64,000 nucleotides of DNA from Paracoccaceae bacterium (GTDB taxonomy: Bacteria > Pseudomonadota > Alphaproteobacteria > Rhodobacterales > Rhodobacteraceae): contig JANQRE010000048.1 in the NCBI GenBank assembly GCA_028284705.1, positions 1-64,000 of the forward strand, written 5' to 3'. The notes beneath the pieces were generated by a model. That model was not told the origin of the DNA. It made no database searches and worked only from the letters and a program-made list of their open reading frames with translations. The number at the start of each line of letters is the position of its first letter. Position 1 is the first letter of the stretch. This document shows positions 49,928 to 59,776 of this stretch, piece after piece. The translations under genes and the position numbers were made by a program.

Positions 49928-50920
49928 ATGCAAGCTGTCTGGTACGAACGCAATGGTCCCGCAAAAGATGTCCTGATCCAGGGCACTCTGTCCGATCCGG
50001 TGCCAGCCGAAGGCGAACTTCTTGTGGAAATTCATGCCTCTGGCATTAATCCCTCGGACGTGAAGCGCCGCGATGGCTGGCGTGGTCAAGCAATCGCGTT
50101 TGACCGGGTGATTCCCCATAATGACGGCGCAGGCGTTGTTCTGAGTGTCGGAGAGGGCGCTGATCCGGCATGGATCGGCCAAAGAGTTTGGCTGCATAGC
50201 GCCGGGTGGCGCCGCCCGTTTGGAACGCTGGGCGCCTTAGCCGCTGTCCCTGCATCTCTCGCCTCACCGCTTCCAAACGAAGTGAGTTTTGGCGAAGGCG
50301 CCTGTCTTGGCGTCCCCGCGATGACGGCCCATCGCGCGGTGTTCAGTGCAGGTTCCGTGGAAGGCAAGACCGTTTTCGTCCATGGCGGAGCGGGATCCGT
50401 TGGGTTCTACGCCATCCAGCTCGCCAAATGGGCCGGTGCGCAAGTTGCGACCTCCGTCAGTTCAGACGAGAAAGCCGCAATCGCCCGCCGCGCCGGGGCC
50501 GATCTGGTCATCAATTACCGCGACCAGGATGTCGCGACGGAATTCACCAAGGCCTATCCCGATGGTGCAGATCATGTCGTCGATGTCGATTTTGCGGCGA
50601 ACCTGCCGGTCAACCTGAAGATTTTGAAATCTGACAACGGATCGATTGCGAGCTTCGCCTCGATGTCTGACGCGACACCTGCTGTGCCGTTCTACGACCT
50701 GATGGTGCTCAATATCCGGCTGCAGCTGATTTTCGTCTACCAGATGCCGGATGAGGCCAAGGAACAGGCCAAGCAAGACATCGGCGCATGGCTGGAAACC
50801 GGTACCTCTCAACATCTCATCGCGCAGACGTTCTCCATGGAGGACGCGGTTGCGGCCCATGAGGCCGTCGAAGCCGGTCATCTGATCGGCAACGCGGTCA
50901 TCGAGATCAAACAGGCTTAG
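49928..50920 (+). CDS. Zinc-independent quinone oxidoreductase (MDR superfamily)
   Basis: A 330-residue medium-chain reductase starting MQAVWYERNGPAKDVLIQG at 49928. HGGAGSVGFYAIQLAKWAGA is the NAD(P)H-binding motif; no zinc-ligand Cys set is present, so it belongs to the quinone oxidoreductase branch. It may reduce an enone or quinone in the pathway. It opens the plus-strand arm, 15 bp before the TRAP small permease, and faces predicted IclR operators. Confidence 0.88.
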   Translation: MQAVWYERNGPAKDVLIQGTLSDPVPAEGELLVEIHASGINPSDVKRRDGWRGQAIAFDRVIPHNDGAGVVLSVGEGADPAWIGQRVWLHSAGWRRPFGTLGALAAVPASLASPLPNEVSFGEGACLGVPAMTAHRAVFSAGSVEGKTVFVHGGAGSVGFYAIQLAKWAGAQVATSVSSDEKAAIARRAGADLVINYRDQDVATEFTKAYPDGADHVVDVDFAANLPVNLKILKSDNGSIASFASMSDATPAVPFYDLMVLNIRLQLIFVYQMPDEAKEQAKQDIGAWLETGTSQHLIAQTFSMEDAVAAHEAVEAGHLIGNAVIEIKQA

Positions 50921-50935
50921 GGAGGAGGGCAACGC

Positions 50936-51466
50936 ATGACCTCTCACACGGAAAACCAGACCCTGACGAAGATCGAGCGGATTCTTGATCTCGTCGCGCG
51001 CATCCTCAGTGGCATCTCGATCTATATCGGCATCCCGGCAATCCTCTTGGTTGTCACTGCCGACGTCCTGTCGCGCGCCGTCATGAATGCCCCGATCCTT
51101 GGCGCAAACGAGATCAGTTCGAGCCTGCTGCTGGTGGTGTTTGTCGGCTGCCTGCCATTCGTCTCGCTTCACGGTCGGCACATCCGCATGGACCTCGCCT
51201 ATGACCGGTTCTCGCCCGCATTCCAGCGCATCTCGGACATCGTGGCGCGGCTCTGCGGAGCTTTCCTTTATGCCCTGCTGACCTATGAAGCCTGGCACCG
51301 CATCAAGGACATCCTGCGCTACGACGAGGTGACGCAACTCATGCAACTGCCGCTCTGGCCGCTGGCCTGCGTCCTGTTTGCCTGCGCGGCGCTGATCGTT
51401 CTGATCGAGATATTCCGGGCCGTTCACGCCCCCGAGCAAGCGCAAGACAAAACGGAGGAGTTCTAA
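50936..51466 (+). CDS. TRAP transporter small permease (DctQ type)
   Basis: A 176-residue protein with four transmembrane helices, starting near ILDLVARILSGISIYIGIPA. FVGCLPFVSLHGRHIRMDLAYDR (key part) is the DctQ loop pattern. It works with the large permease and the periplasmic binding protein in sodium-driven uptake of an organic acid. One base separates its stop codon from the dctM ATG. Confidence 0.92.
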   Translation: MTSHTENQTLTKIERILDLVARILSGISIYIGIPAILLVVTADVLSRAVMNAPILGANEISSSLLLVVFVGCLPFVSLHGRHIRMDLAYDRFSPAFQRISDIVARLCGAFLYALLTYEAWHRIKDILRYDEVTQLMQLPLWPLACVLFACAALIVLIEIFRAVHAPEQAQDKTEEF

Positions 51467-51467
51467 G

Positions 51468-52769
51468 ATGGACCCGATTACCATTGGAGCCCTGGGGCTG
51501 GTTGCGATGCTGGCCCTGATCATTATCGGCGTTCCGCTGGCATTCTCCATGGGGGTTGTCGGGGTGCTCGGCTATGTGGCCGTGACCGACTGGCAACCCG
51601 CCATCGCGCAACTCGGGTCGGTGACCTGGGAATACGGCAATGATTTCCTGCTTATTGCCGTGCCTCTGTTCCTTCTGATGGGGCAGCTTGTCTATCACAC
51701 TGGCATCGCCTCCGACCTTTACGCGTGTCTCTATCGCTGGTTCGGGCGGCTGCCCGGCGGGATCGCCGTGTCGACGGTTGGTGCCTGCGCCGGATTTGGC
51801 GCAGTCACAGGGTCTAGTCTCGCCTCGGTGGCGACGATGGGCACCATGGTGATGCCAGAGATGCGTCGCTACGGCTATAACGAGCGGCTCGCGACAGGCT
51901 GTATCGCCTCTGCAGGAACACTCGCCATTCTGATCCCACCCAGCATTCTGATGGTGCTTTACGGCGTGTGGACCGAGACCTCCATCGGGCGGCTCTTTAC
52001 GGCCGGGGTTGTCCCGGGCATCCTGCTAGCCGGTGCCTTCTGTCTTTACGTGATTGTTCGCTGCACGATCCGCCCGGAAGACGGGCCACGCGGCCCTGCT
52101 TTCTCTTGGGGCGAACGGTTTCGCTCGCTTGCCGGTCTGCTTCCCGTTATGGCAATTTTCCTGTTCATCTTGGGCGGCATCTATGGCGGGATCGTCACGC
52201 CGACAGAAGCCTCCGCACTTGGTGTTGTGAGCGTGTTGCTGGTTGCCGGTCTGATGGGACGCCTGTCCTGGGATGCCATCAAGAAGTCTCTGATCGAGGC
52301 CGGAATCCTCGGCGCGACTCTGTTTTTCATTATCGTCGCGGGCACCTTGTTTAGCCGCTTTCTGGCTGTCACGCAGGTCAGCCAGATCGTGGTGGAGTTC
52401 TTCACTTCGGAAGGGATCAATCCCTATTACCTGATCATCGGCATCGCGTTGATGTATGTCGTCCTTGGCTGCGTGCTCGACACGCTCGGGATGCTGATCC
52501 TGACATTGCCGTTCGTCTTTCCGATCATCACAGCAGCCGGCTTCGATCCGGTCTGGTTTGGCGTGTTCATCACGATCATCGCCGAGATCGCCCTCATCAC
52601 CCCGCCGATCGGGATCAATGTCTACGTTCTGAAGAACGTTGTCCCGGACATTCCAGCCTCAGAAATGTTCCACGGCGTGCTGCCGTTTGTCGTGATCGGT
52701 ATCGCAATCCTGATCCTGCTCACCGCTGTGCCCGGGCTCGCGCTCTGGCTCCCCTCAACCATGAACTGA
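51468..52769 (+). CDS. TRAP transporter large permease (DctM type)
   Basis: A 433-residue protein with about 12 helices. Family blocks include IAVPLFLLMGQLVYHTGIA, CAGFGAVTGSSLASVATMG, SAGTLAILIPPSILMVLYG and LGCVLDTLGMLILTLPF, plus EIALITPPIGINVYVLK near the C-terminus. It forms the sodium-coupled translocation path. It directly follows the small permease and precedes the binding protein by 34 bp, a Q-M-P order. Confidence 0.94.
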   Translation: MDPITIGALGLVAMLALIIIGVPLAFSMGVVGVLGYVAVTDWQPAIAQLGSVTWEYGNDFLLIAVPLFLLMGQLVYHTGIASDLYACLYRWFGRLPGGIAVSTVGACAGFGAVTGSSLASVATMGTMVMPEMRRYGYNERLATGCIASAGTLAILIPPSILMVLYGVWTETSIGRLFTAGVVPGILLAGAFCLYVIVRCTIRPEDGPRGPAFSWGERFRSLAGLLPVMAIFLFILGGIYGGIVTPTEASALGVVSVLLVAGLMGRLSWDAIKKSLIEAGILGATLFFIIVAGTLFSRFLAVTQVSQIVVEFFTSEGINPYYLIIGIALMYVVLGCVLDTLGMLILTLPFVFPIITAAGFDPVWFGVFITIIAEIALITPPIGINVYVLKNVVPDIPASEMFHGVLPFVVIGIAILILLTAVPGLALWLPSTMN

Positions 52770-52803
52770 CGGCAGAGGCCGTCTCCCCTAGGAGGACCCG
52801 ACT

Positions 52804-53952
52804 ATGAGACATCAACTTAAGACTAGCCTTGCAGCGTTTGCGATGACGCTTTCGCTCGGCGGGTTCGCAGCCCAGGCGGACAGTCTTGCCGCACAGTGGC
52901 TGAGCGGAGCCGCCGCCAACGGATTGCCGGAACTTGGCGCTAGCGAAGCCACGTTCCGCTTCAGCTCTGGGATCCCCACGGCAAGCCCTGTTGTGAAACG
53001 GTTCGAAGAGGCGCTTGACGTTCTGCGCGGTGCCGGGGGCGAGGCTTACGATCTGCCATCCTTCCACGCTGGCACCGTTCACAAGGCCTATGAGGCTTTC
53101 AATGCGGCGCGTACTGGCATCTCGGACTTTGCGATCTGCTATTCGGGTCCGGTGGCCCGAGGCTTCACCATGTCACAAGTGACTTACGTTCCGTTTGTGA
53201 TGCCTGAGCGTGACGTCGTCGCGGCTCGCATCCTTGCGGATCTCGCACCTAAATACTTCGCGCCGGAGTTTGAGGCTGCGGGTGTCTATTACGGATCGAC
53301 GATTGCTGCCGGGCATTCCCATCTTCTCTCCCGCGATCCTGTGCGCAGCCTGGAGGACCTCAAAGGGCTGAAGATCGCCGCTTTCGGTCGTGAGGTTGAT
53401 TTTGTTGCCGCACTCGGCGCAACACCGACACCAGTTCCGCCATTTGATGTCTACACCGCGCTTCAGCAGGGCGTCATCGATGGTGTGTTCTGGACCGAGC
53501 CTGCCTTTGTGGCCTTTAAACTGCATGAGGTGGCGAAGAACCTGACCTATGTAGGCGGGTCGGTCGTTCGGGTCGATGGCTGCGTGAACCGTCGCAGCTT
53601 TGATCGTCTTCCGGACGAAGCACGCGGCGCCATCTATGAATGGAGCCAGGCGATGGCAGCGGCTGTAACCAAAACGGCCTTCACCGATTTCGCGCCGATC
53701 GCGAACAAGATTCTGACAGAGGCCAGTGTCGAACTGATCGAACTTGACGACAGTGAACGTGCCCGTTGGGTGGAGGCCGGTCAGACCGTGCAGGATGCAT
53801 GGCTCGCGTCCGCCAGCGAACAAGGCCTGCCTGCCGAGGAACTCTTGGCGGATATCAAACGCCTGACTGCCTTCTATGAGCCGATGACTGATGACGAGAT
53901 CTTCGCTCTGACGCTTGATGAGCCCGTCACCGGCATCATCGACGGCATGTGA
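52804..53952 (+). CDS. TRAP transporter periplasmic substrate-binding protein (DctP type)
   Basis: A 382-residue protein with a signal peptide (about the first 25 residues, cleaved near AQADS). The mature part has the DctP fold: FRFSSGIPTASPVVKRFEEA at the start, LKGLKIAAFGREVDFVAALG in the middle, and DVYTALQQGVIDGVFW, the standard family motif. At about 357 mature residues it is longer than many DctP proteins. The substrate cannot be read; neighbours suggest a carboxylated compound feeding BKACE or the thiolase. Confidence 0.9.
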   Translation: MRHQLKTSLAAFAMTLSLGGFAAQADSLAAQWLSGAAANGLPELGASEATFRFSSGIPTASPVVKRFEEALDVLRGAGGEAYDLPSFHAGTVHKAYEAFNAARTGISDFAICYSGPVARGFTMSQVTYVPFVMPERDVVAARILADLAPKYFAPEFEAAGVYYGSTIAAGHSHLLSRDPVRSLEDLKGLKIAAFGREVDFVAALGATPTPVPPFDVYTALQQGVIDGVFWTEPAFVAFKLHEVAKNLTYVGGSVVRVDGCVNRRSFDRLPDEARGAIYEWSQAMAAAVTKTAFTDFAPIANKILTEASVELIELDDSERARWVEAGQTVQDAWLASASEQGLPAEELLADIKRLTAFYEPMTDDEIFALTLDEPVTGIIDGM

Positions 53953-54012
53953 GCCACCGCCAGTATAGCGAGCGGCCAGCCCTGGCCGTTCGCCAAACTT
54001 CAGGAAAATCCA

Positions 54013-54630
54013 ATGTTCTACAAGACGACCGATCACCATGGCCTGCGCTATGATCCGTTCAATGCCCTCGTGGCACCTCGACCCATCGGCTGGATCAGTT
54101 CGGTCGATAAAGCGGGCCAGGTCAACCTCGCGCCATTTTCCTATTTCAACGCGATCTCGAAACGCCCACCGATGGTTATGTTCGCCTGCAATGCGCATCA
54201 CCTGACCGCTGGCGGCGACAAGGATACGCTGAAGAACGTGCGGGAGACCGGTGAGTTCGTCGCCAATATCGCCACACTTTCGTTGAAGGACGCGGTCAAT
54301 CTGAGCTCCAAACCAGTTGATCGGGATTGCAATGAGTTTGATCTGACCGGCCTGACGCCGGTGGAGAGCAGCATTGTCACGCCGCCGCGTGTGGCGGAGT
54401 CGCCCGCGAACCTGGAATGCAAAGTCATCGACATCGTGCCGATGCTCGAAGACCCCGCGACCGGGCAAAAGAACACGGTTGTTTTTGGTCACGTCCTCGC
54501 TGTGCATATCCAGGACCAATATGTCGAAGACGGCTATGTGCGAACCGACCTGATCCAGCCGCTCGCGCGGCTTGGATACTTCGAATACTCGGCCGTTGAG
54601 GAGACATTCACCATTCCAAGACCCGAATGA
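54013..54630 (+). CDS. Flavin reductase-like domain protein
   Basis: A 205-residue FMN-binding split-barrel protein. [20 protein letters not shown] and [20 protein letters not shown] are the typical flavin reductase-like (RutF/HpaC-related) start, and [10 protein letters not shown] follows. Such proteins give reduced FMN to a monooxygenase or act alone; no monooxygenase is encoded next to it. It is 60 bp after the TRAP binding protein and 10 bp before the thiolase. Confidence 0.88.
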   Translation: MFYKTTDHHGLRYDPFNALVAPRPIGWISSVDKAGQVNLAPFSYFNAISKRPPMVMFACNAHHLTAGGDKDTLKNVRETGEFVANIATLSLKDAVNLSSKPVDRDCNEFDLTGLTPVESSIVTPPRVAESPANLECKVIDIVPMLEDPATGQKNTVVFGHVLAVHIQDQYVEDGYVRTDLIQPLARLGYFEYSAVEETFTIPRPE

Positions 54631-54640
54631 GGAGGCCGTG

Positions 54641-55855
54641 ATGTCAGACCAAGATGCATACATTCTTGAGGCCGTCAGGACGCCCATTGGGCGCTATGGT
54701 GGCGCATTGTCATCGATCCGCGCTGACGATCTTGGGGCGGTGCCGATCCGGGCACTGCTTGATCGCATGCCTGGCCTCGATCCTGAATTGATCGACGATG
54801 TGATCTTCGGATGTGCCAATCAGGCGGGCGAAGACAATCGCAATGTGGCCCGGATGAGCGGGCTGCTTGCGGGGCTGCCCGCCGGGGTCGGGGGCTCGAC
54901 GATCAACCGCCTCTGCGGCTCAGGGCTTGACGCGGTCGGGTCGGCTGCGCGCGCGATCCGAAGTGGTGATGCGGACTGCCTCATTGCCGGTGGTGTAGAG
55001 AGCATGTCCCGCGCACCCTTCGTTATGCCAAAGGCCGATCGGGCCTTTTCTCGCAACGCATCGATTGAAGACACGACCATTGGCTGGCGTTTCGTCAACC
55101 CGGAGATGGATGCACGCTTCGGCACGGATTCAATGCCTGAGACCGGCGAAAACGTGGCCGAGGAGTTTGGCGTTTCGCGAACGGATCAGGACGCGTTTGC
55201 CCTGCGGTCGCAGGAAAGAGCAGAAGCGGCGCGCGCACGCGGGCGGTTTGCCAAAGAGATCGTCCCGGTCGAGGTCACCGGAAGGAAGGGCGCGAGCCAC
55301 ATTGTGGCCGAGGATGAGCATCCGAGACCGGACACCACACTTGAAGGCTTGAACAAGCTACCCACGCCATTTCGAAAAGGCGGCTCGGTAACTGCAGGCA
55401 ACGCATCCGGCGTCAATGATGGGGCTGCGGCGCTTCTGATTGGATCGGCGCGATTTGCCGAGAAACATGGATTGTCGCCGATCGCGCGGATTACCGCGAT
55501 GGCAACCGCAGGCGTTCCGCCGCGCATTATGGGCTTTGGACCGGCACCTGCATCGCGGAAGTTGCTTGGAAGGCATGGGCTGAGAATCAGCGACATCGAT
55601 GTTGTTGAACTGAATGAAGCCTTTGCCAGTCAAGCTTTGGCCGTGCTGCGCGATCTGGGCCTGCCGGACGATGCGGAGCACGTCAATCCGAACGGAGGTG
55701 CCATTGCGCTTGGCCATCCCCTCGGCATGAGTGGTGCCCGCCTTGCCATGACCGCCGCGCTTGAATTGCGTGAACGCGCCGCGAAGCGGGCTCTTGTCAC
55801 CATGTGTATCGGTGTTGGGCAGGGAATTGCCCTGCTGCTGGAGGCCCCTTCATGA
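54641..55855 (+). CDS. Thiolase, beta-ketoadipyl-CoA thiolase-like (PcaF/PaaJ type)
   Basis: A 404-residue thiolase from ATG 54641 (ggagg site). The nucleophilic Cys is in [13 protein letters not shown], the His in [19 protein letters not shown] and the second Cys in TMCIGVGQG. Blocks such as [41 protein letters not shown] and DSMPET are the ones I associate with PcaF, which splits 3-oxoadipyl-CoA into succinyl-CoA and acetyl-CoA. This points to a dicarboxylyl-CoA intermediate. It overlaps the fusion enzyme by 4 bp (ATGA). Confidence 0.9.
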   Translation: MSDQDAYILEAVRTPIGRYGGALSSIRADDLGAVPIRALLDRMPGLDPELIDDVIFGCANQAGEDNRNVARMSGLLAGLPAGVGGSTINRLCGSGLDAVGSAARAIRSGDADCLIAGGVESMSRAPFVMPKADRAFSRNASIEDTTIGWRFVNPEMDARFGTDSMPETGENVAEEFGVSRTDQDAFALRSQERAEAARARGRFAKEIVPVEVTGRKGASHIVAEDEHPRPDTTLEGLNKLPTPFRKGGSVTAGNASGVNDGAAALLIGSARFAEKHGLSPIARITAMATAGVPPRIMGFGPAPASRKLLGRHGLRISDIDVVELNEAFASQALAVLRDLGLPDDAEHVNPNGGAIALGHPLGMSGARLAMTAALELRERAAKRALVTMCIGVGQGIALLLEAPS

Positions 55856-57834
55856 CCTCCGTTACCGAAATTTCGAGGCTCGTTTGGCTCGAGGTCGAGG
55901 GTTCAATCGCTATCGTTGTGATTGACAATCCGCCGGTCAATGCGAGTACAGCCGCCGTGCGCGCCGGCATTGTGGATGCCATTGATGCCGTGGAGAACGA
56001 GCCAGGCATCGACGCGGTCGTCCTGATCGGTGCAGGTCGCACATTTATTTCCGGCTCGGATATCCGTGAGTTCGACGGCCCCCTGGCCGAGCCGCAGATG
56101 CCTGCTGTGATCAGCGCCATAGAGGCTTGCTCGAAGCCCGTTGTTGCCGCGCTTCACGGTCGTGCCTTGGGCGGCGGGTTTGAGCTGGCACTCGGATGCG
56201 ATGCACGGGTCGCCACGCAGGACTCACTCGTCGGGCTGCCGGAAGTGACGCTTGGGATCATTCCTGGCGCGGGGGGCACCCAACGTGTGCCGAGACTCGC
56301 GGGAATGCTACCCGCGCTCGAGATTGTCGCGACGGGCAAACTTGTTCCGGCCCCGCAGGCGCAGGAGTTAGGCCTGGTCGATCATGTCGCAACCGAAGAT
56401 TTGGGCGCTGAAGCGATCGCCTATGCCAAGACCTTGGGCGGGAAGAAGCGCAGTCTTAAGGACGTGACCGTTGGTGAATTCGATGAAAAGGCGTTTGAAG
56501 AGCGAGCACGTCAGTTGATCGCCCGCGGGAAAGGACGATCCTCGACGGGCCATTCGATAGCCGCTTTGAAGCTCGCCAAAACTTTGCCGTTTGATGCGGC
56601 CTTGACCGAAGAGCGGCGAATTTTCAATGAATTGAGGGTTGGCCCAGAGGCGCTAGCGCTTCGACATCTGTTCTTCGCTGAACGGCGGGCCGGCAAACTC
56701 ATCAAGAGTTTGGGCGGTGAGGCACGTGAAATCCGAAAGGTTGGCGTGATCGGGGCTGGGACGATGGGGCAGGGGATCGCAACGGCATTCGCTCAGGCGG
56801 GACATGAAGTTGCGATTTGTGACATGTCTCCGGAACAGGCAGCGGCGGCAAAGGTCGCCATTGAGGCCAACATCAACAGGGCCGTGGAACGAGGACGGCT
56901 TGATCGGGGTAATGCTCAGAAAGCGTTAGGCGGTCTTGAGGCAGTTTCATCTATTTCAGCGCTATCGGAGCGCGATCTTTTTGTCGAAGCCGTCTTTGAA
57001 GATATGGATGTAAAAAAGTCTGTGTTTCGAGAGCTCGACCAGATCGCGCGCCCAGGCGCTCTGTTGGCGTCCAACACCTCATACCTTGATCTTGATGAAA
57101 TCGCTGCAGCGACAAAGCGCCCCGAAGATGTGGTCGGTCTGCATTTCTTTAGCCCCGCGCATATCATGAAGCTGCTTGAAATCGTGCGAGGCACCGCGAC
57201 GTCCCCCGATGCTCTGGCAACAACGCTTGCACTTGGCAGGAAGCTAAAGAAATCGATGGTCGTCGCGCGTGTTGGCGATGGCTTCATCGGCAATCGCGTC
57301 TATGCAGCCTATCGGCGCGAGGCGGAGTTCTTGATCGAAGAAGGAGCCTATCCGGAGGATGTGGATGCGGCGCTTGAAGATTTCGGCATGGCCATGGGGG
57401 TTTTCCGCGTCTCTGACATGTCGGGCCTCGACATTGCCTGGGCCATGCGAAAACGACTGGCCGCGTCGCGCGACCCCACTGAACGATATGTGGAGATCGC
57501 CGACAGGCTTTGTGAACTCGGGCGGTTTGGTCGAAAGACCGGAGCAGGATGGTACGACTATTCCGGTTTCGAGGGGTCTGGAGCCTCCGATCCCGTCGTT
57601 CGCAATCTGATTGATGATCACAGAATGAGTAAGGGCATCACACCCAGAAAGATCGCCCCGGAGGAAATCGTTGAACGGATGATGTCTGCGATTGGTCGTG
57701 AGTCAGACAAATTGCTGTCGGAAGGAATTGCGGAAGGACCTGAAGACATCGACCTTGCCTTCGTGCGCGGCTATGGCTTCCCCGAGATCAAGGGTGGACC
57801 ACTGTTCTGGCTCAAAAATCGGTCAACCCAGTGA
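55852..57834 (+). CDS. Enoyl-CoA hydratase / 3-hydroxyacyl-CoA dehydrogenase fusion (FadB/FadJ-like)
   Basis: A 660-residue bifunctional enzyme. The crotonase domain (about 1-190) has [12 protein letters not shown] with Glu111 and [17 protein letters not shown] with Glu131, the two catalytic acids. The NAD-binding domain starts near residue 296 ([20 protein letters not shown]), with the catalytic His in [17 protein letters not shown] and a C-terminal 3HCDH domain after it. It would hydrate an enoyl-CoA and oxidise the alcohol to the 3-oxoacyl-CoA for the thiolase. It is the last gene of the arm. The following 253 bp to 58087 hold no supported gene. Confidence 0.93.
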   Translation: MTSVTEISRLVWLEVEGSIAIVVIDNPPVNASTAAVRAGIVDAIDAVENEPGIDAVVLIGAGRTFISGSDIREFDGPLAEPQMPAVISAIEACSKPVVAALHGRALGGGFELALGCDARVATQDSLVGLPEVTLGIIPGAGGTQRVPRLAGMLPALEIVATGKLVPAPQAQELGLVDHVATEDLGAEAIAYAKTLGGKKRSLKDVTVGEFDEKAFEERARQLIARGKGRSSTGHSIAALKLAKTLPFDAALTEERRIFNELRVGPEALALRHLFFAERRAGKLIKSLGGEAREIRKVGVIGAGTMGQGIATAFAQAGHEVAICDMSPEQAAAAKVAIEANINRAVERGRLDRGNAQKALGGLEAVSSISALSERDLFVEAVFEDMDVKKSVFRELDQIARPGALLASNTSYLDLDEIAAATKRPEDVVGLHFFSPAHIMKLLEIVRGTATSPDALATTLALGRKLKKSMVVARVGDGFIGNRVYAAYRREAEFLIEEGAYPEDVDAALEDFGMAMGVFRVSDMSGLDIAWAMRKRLAASRDPTERYVEIADRLCELGRFGRKTGAGWYDYSGFEGSGASDPVVRNLIDDHRMSKGITPRKIAPEEIVERMMSAIGRESDKLLSEGIAEGPEDIDLAFVRGYGFPEIKGGPLFWLKNRSTQ

Positions 57835-58087
57835 CCTAGCGAGACTTGGGATTGAGCTGGTCGATGCAGGGTCATGTGTTTCATAACCGACAGCTTAACG
57901 CCCGCTGCCCAGAAATAATCGCCGCGCACAGAATGAAGATTAAGCCGATTTGCTGAAGCTGCGATAGGCCCTGCGACTCCACTGCCCATGGTGGCCCGGG
58001 GGTTGCCGACGTTAGTGAGGCATGCAGCATCCGACGCTTTGGGCTCCCTTGAGGGCTTACGCATCGCAACCGGTGACGGTCGGACGA

Positions 58088-59230
58088 CTACTCGCGGATT
58101 TTGCCGAAAGCGGAGAGCTGGTTGATCTTATCGAGGCGTTCCAGATTGACCACTGTGGAGAGCATCAAGCGATCTTGGCTCCAGTCACCGGGGCTTTGGA
58201 TCGCCATCGCAGTCAGCACAGTCGCCACCATCAGCGGTGCCATGATCGCGGCGTAAACCAAACCCGGGCGGCGCAAGCGGCGGGCGTCGAGAAGAGTGGA
58301 AATGCGGCGTTCCAGAAAGCTGCGTTTGCCTTGGTGCAGCGCAGACCGGTCGGCGGTCACGAGGGTCACCTTCGGCACTGCGACGACAAAGAGCCGATCA
58401 CGACGCAGGGTTTGCTGGCAGATGCTCAGAAGAGTTTCGCAATAGGCTCGCACATCGATGCGGCCGCGTTGCAGCACTTCGGTGTCGCAACTGAATTCAC
58501 GCAAGCTTTCCACCTGGCGTTTCCAGGCGTGATAGGCCGGGTTGAGAAAGAAGAACGGTTTCAGCGCCTCGAGAATGATTTCCCATTCGATATCGCCCTG
58601 GCGGAGATGCTGGAACTCGTGGGCGAGCGAGACTTTCAACTCTTCCCCCTGGCCCAGCATGTGAGATGGGATGACCACGTAGTAGTTGCGCAGGCCCCGT
58701 GTGGAGAAGGGGACCATAGTGCGGTCGGACAGTCGCAGTTGCAGTCGACCGAATTTGCGCCATGCGTAGCTGCCTGACACGATCTTGTGCAGACAGAACA
58801 TCGAGTAGATGAGCCGCATGGATCCGATGGCGAGCCCAACGACGAAGGCAGCGATGAAAAGCCAGGCGACCAAACCCGCTGCGTTCATGACATTGGTGGT
58901 AAAGGTGTCGCGCATCAGGATAAGGCGTTCCAGCTCGGAGGCGTTCATCTCGAAACCGCCGTTGAGATAATAGGCAACAACCATATCAGAGAGATTGACG
59001 TTCACGTTGTGACTGACACCGCTCATCCCCATTTTTACCGCGAGGATAATGAACGGCGAGAACACGATGGTCAGGAACACCGTGTTCAGAAGTTTCAACT
59101 GCGTGCTGTAGGCGTGTTTCGCGCCGGAATGCTGCAACACAAATCGGGCCACAGACCACAACCCATATGCCACAATGAACAGGATATTGGCATTGATGAA
59201 AGCGTCGAGAACAGCGTCACCCGGTATCAT
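58088..59230 (-). CDS. BlaR1/MecR1-like M56 membrane peptidase without penicillin-binding sensor domain
   Basis: A 380-residue protein with N-terminal helices (about 14-35, 48-66 and 115-140) and a gluzincin site, HEFQH at 204-208, with ESLREFSCDTE about 40 residues later as the third-ligand region. One more helix lies near 322-343, and the chain ends about 37 residues later. BlaR1 and MecR1 have an extra domain of about 250 residues that binds beta-lactams; it is absent here, so the signal must differ. It overlaps the blaI-like gene by 14 bp. On activation it would be expected to cause loss of the repressor. Confidence 0.88.
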   Translation of the reverse strand: MIPGDAVLDAFINANILFIVAYGLWSVARFVLQHSGAKHAYSTQLKLLNTVFLTIVFSPFIILAVKMGMSGVSHNVNVNLSDMVVAYYLNGGFEMNASELERLILMRDTFTTNVMNAAGLVAWLFIAAFVVGLAIGSMRLIYSMFCLHKIVSGSYAWRKFGRLQLRLSDRTMVPFSTRGLRNYYVVIPSHMLGQGEELKVSLAHEFQHLRQGDIEWEIILEALKPFFFLNPAYHAWKRQVESLREFSCDTEVLQRGRIDVRAYCETLLSICQQTLRRDRLFVVAVPKVTLVTADRSALHQGKRSFLERRISTLLDARRLRRPGLVYAAIMAPLMVATVLTAMAIQSPGDWSQDRLMLSTVVNLERLDKINQLSAFGKIRE

Positions 59231-59612
59231 TTTTCAACCTCCGATCCACAAGTGCCCGGATTTGCCCCAATGCTTCCTCGGTTAAGCTGTCATCATCCAC
59301 GAGCCGCGCCACGAGAGAGGCAGGCGTGTCGTCAAACAGTTTCACGGAGAGGTCTTTAAGTGAGCGGGTCTGATATGCGTCCTTTGCCAGAGCCGGAACG
59401 AAAACATGGCGTTTCCCTTCCTTTCGGCTGGTGACAAATTCCTTTTGCTCCAAGATGCGCAGGATGGTTGCCGCCGATGTGTATGCCAGATTTCGGTCCT
59501 CGGGGAGCTGATTGAGAACGTCGCGCACCGTTCCTTCCCCCAATGCCCAAAGCTCATTCATGAACTCAAGTTCGACTTCTGTCAGCAGCTCGCTCTTCTT
59601 CTTTTGTCTCAT
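59217..59612 (-). CDS. BlaI/MecI/CopY-family repressor
   Basis: A 131-residue winged-helix repressor, starting at ATG 59612 or 59618. LTEVELEFMNELWALGEGTVRDVLNQLP (key part) and LAYTSAATILRILEQKEFVTSRKEGKRHVFVP (key part) are the typical DNA-binding wing of this family; the C-terminal half should dimerise. It is coupled to the M56 peptidase, the partner that inactivates it. No beta-lactamase lies nearby. Inverted repeats upstream (59639-59658 and 59679-59694) are candidate operators. Confidence 0.9.
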   Translation of the reverse strand: MRQKKKSELLTEVELEFMNELWALGEGTVRDVLNQLPEDRNLAYTSAATILRILEQKEFVTSRKEGKRHVFVPALAKDAYQTRSLKDLSVKLFDDTPASLVARLVDDDSLTEEALGQIRALVDRRLKNDTG

Positions 59613-59638
59613 GACCATCCTGCCCTTAGGGCTTGCTC

Positions 59639-59658
59639 ACTCGTCATGGGCGACGAGT
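59639..59658. promoter_or_regulatory. Inverted repeat upstream of the blaI-like gene
   Basis: ACTCGTC and GACGAGT form perfect 7-bp arms around 6 bases, 27 bp before the repressor start. A second repeat, TTCAA-N6-TTGAA, lies at 59679-59694 in an AT-rich stretch that probably holds the promoter. Either could be the autoregulatory operator. Confidence 0.45.
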
Positions 59659-59776
59659 ATCTACGAAAAGTATAGTATTTCAAGAAATTTTGAACTGACT
59701 GCGGCATCACATCACGCCCCCCTAAGCCAGGGAGTTGTGCGACGCAGGCCGACACTTCGGGCTTTTGCGCGACATC

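Noticed and set aside
57881-58069. A short minus-strand frame with a hydrophobic end after the FadB/J-like gene
   Set aside because: Only about 15 residues look like a helix and there is no ribosome-binding site; at most a remnant, not supportable.
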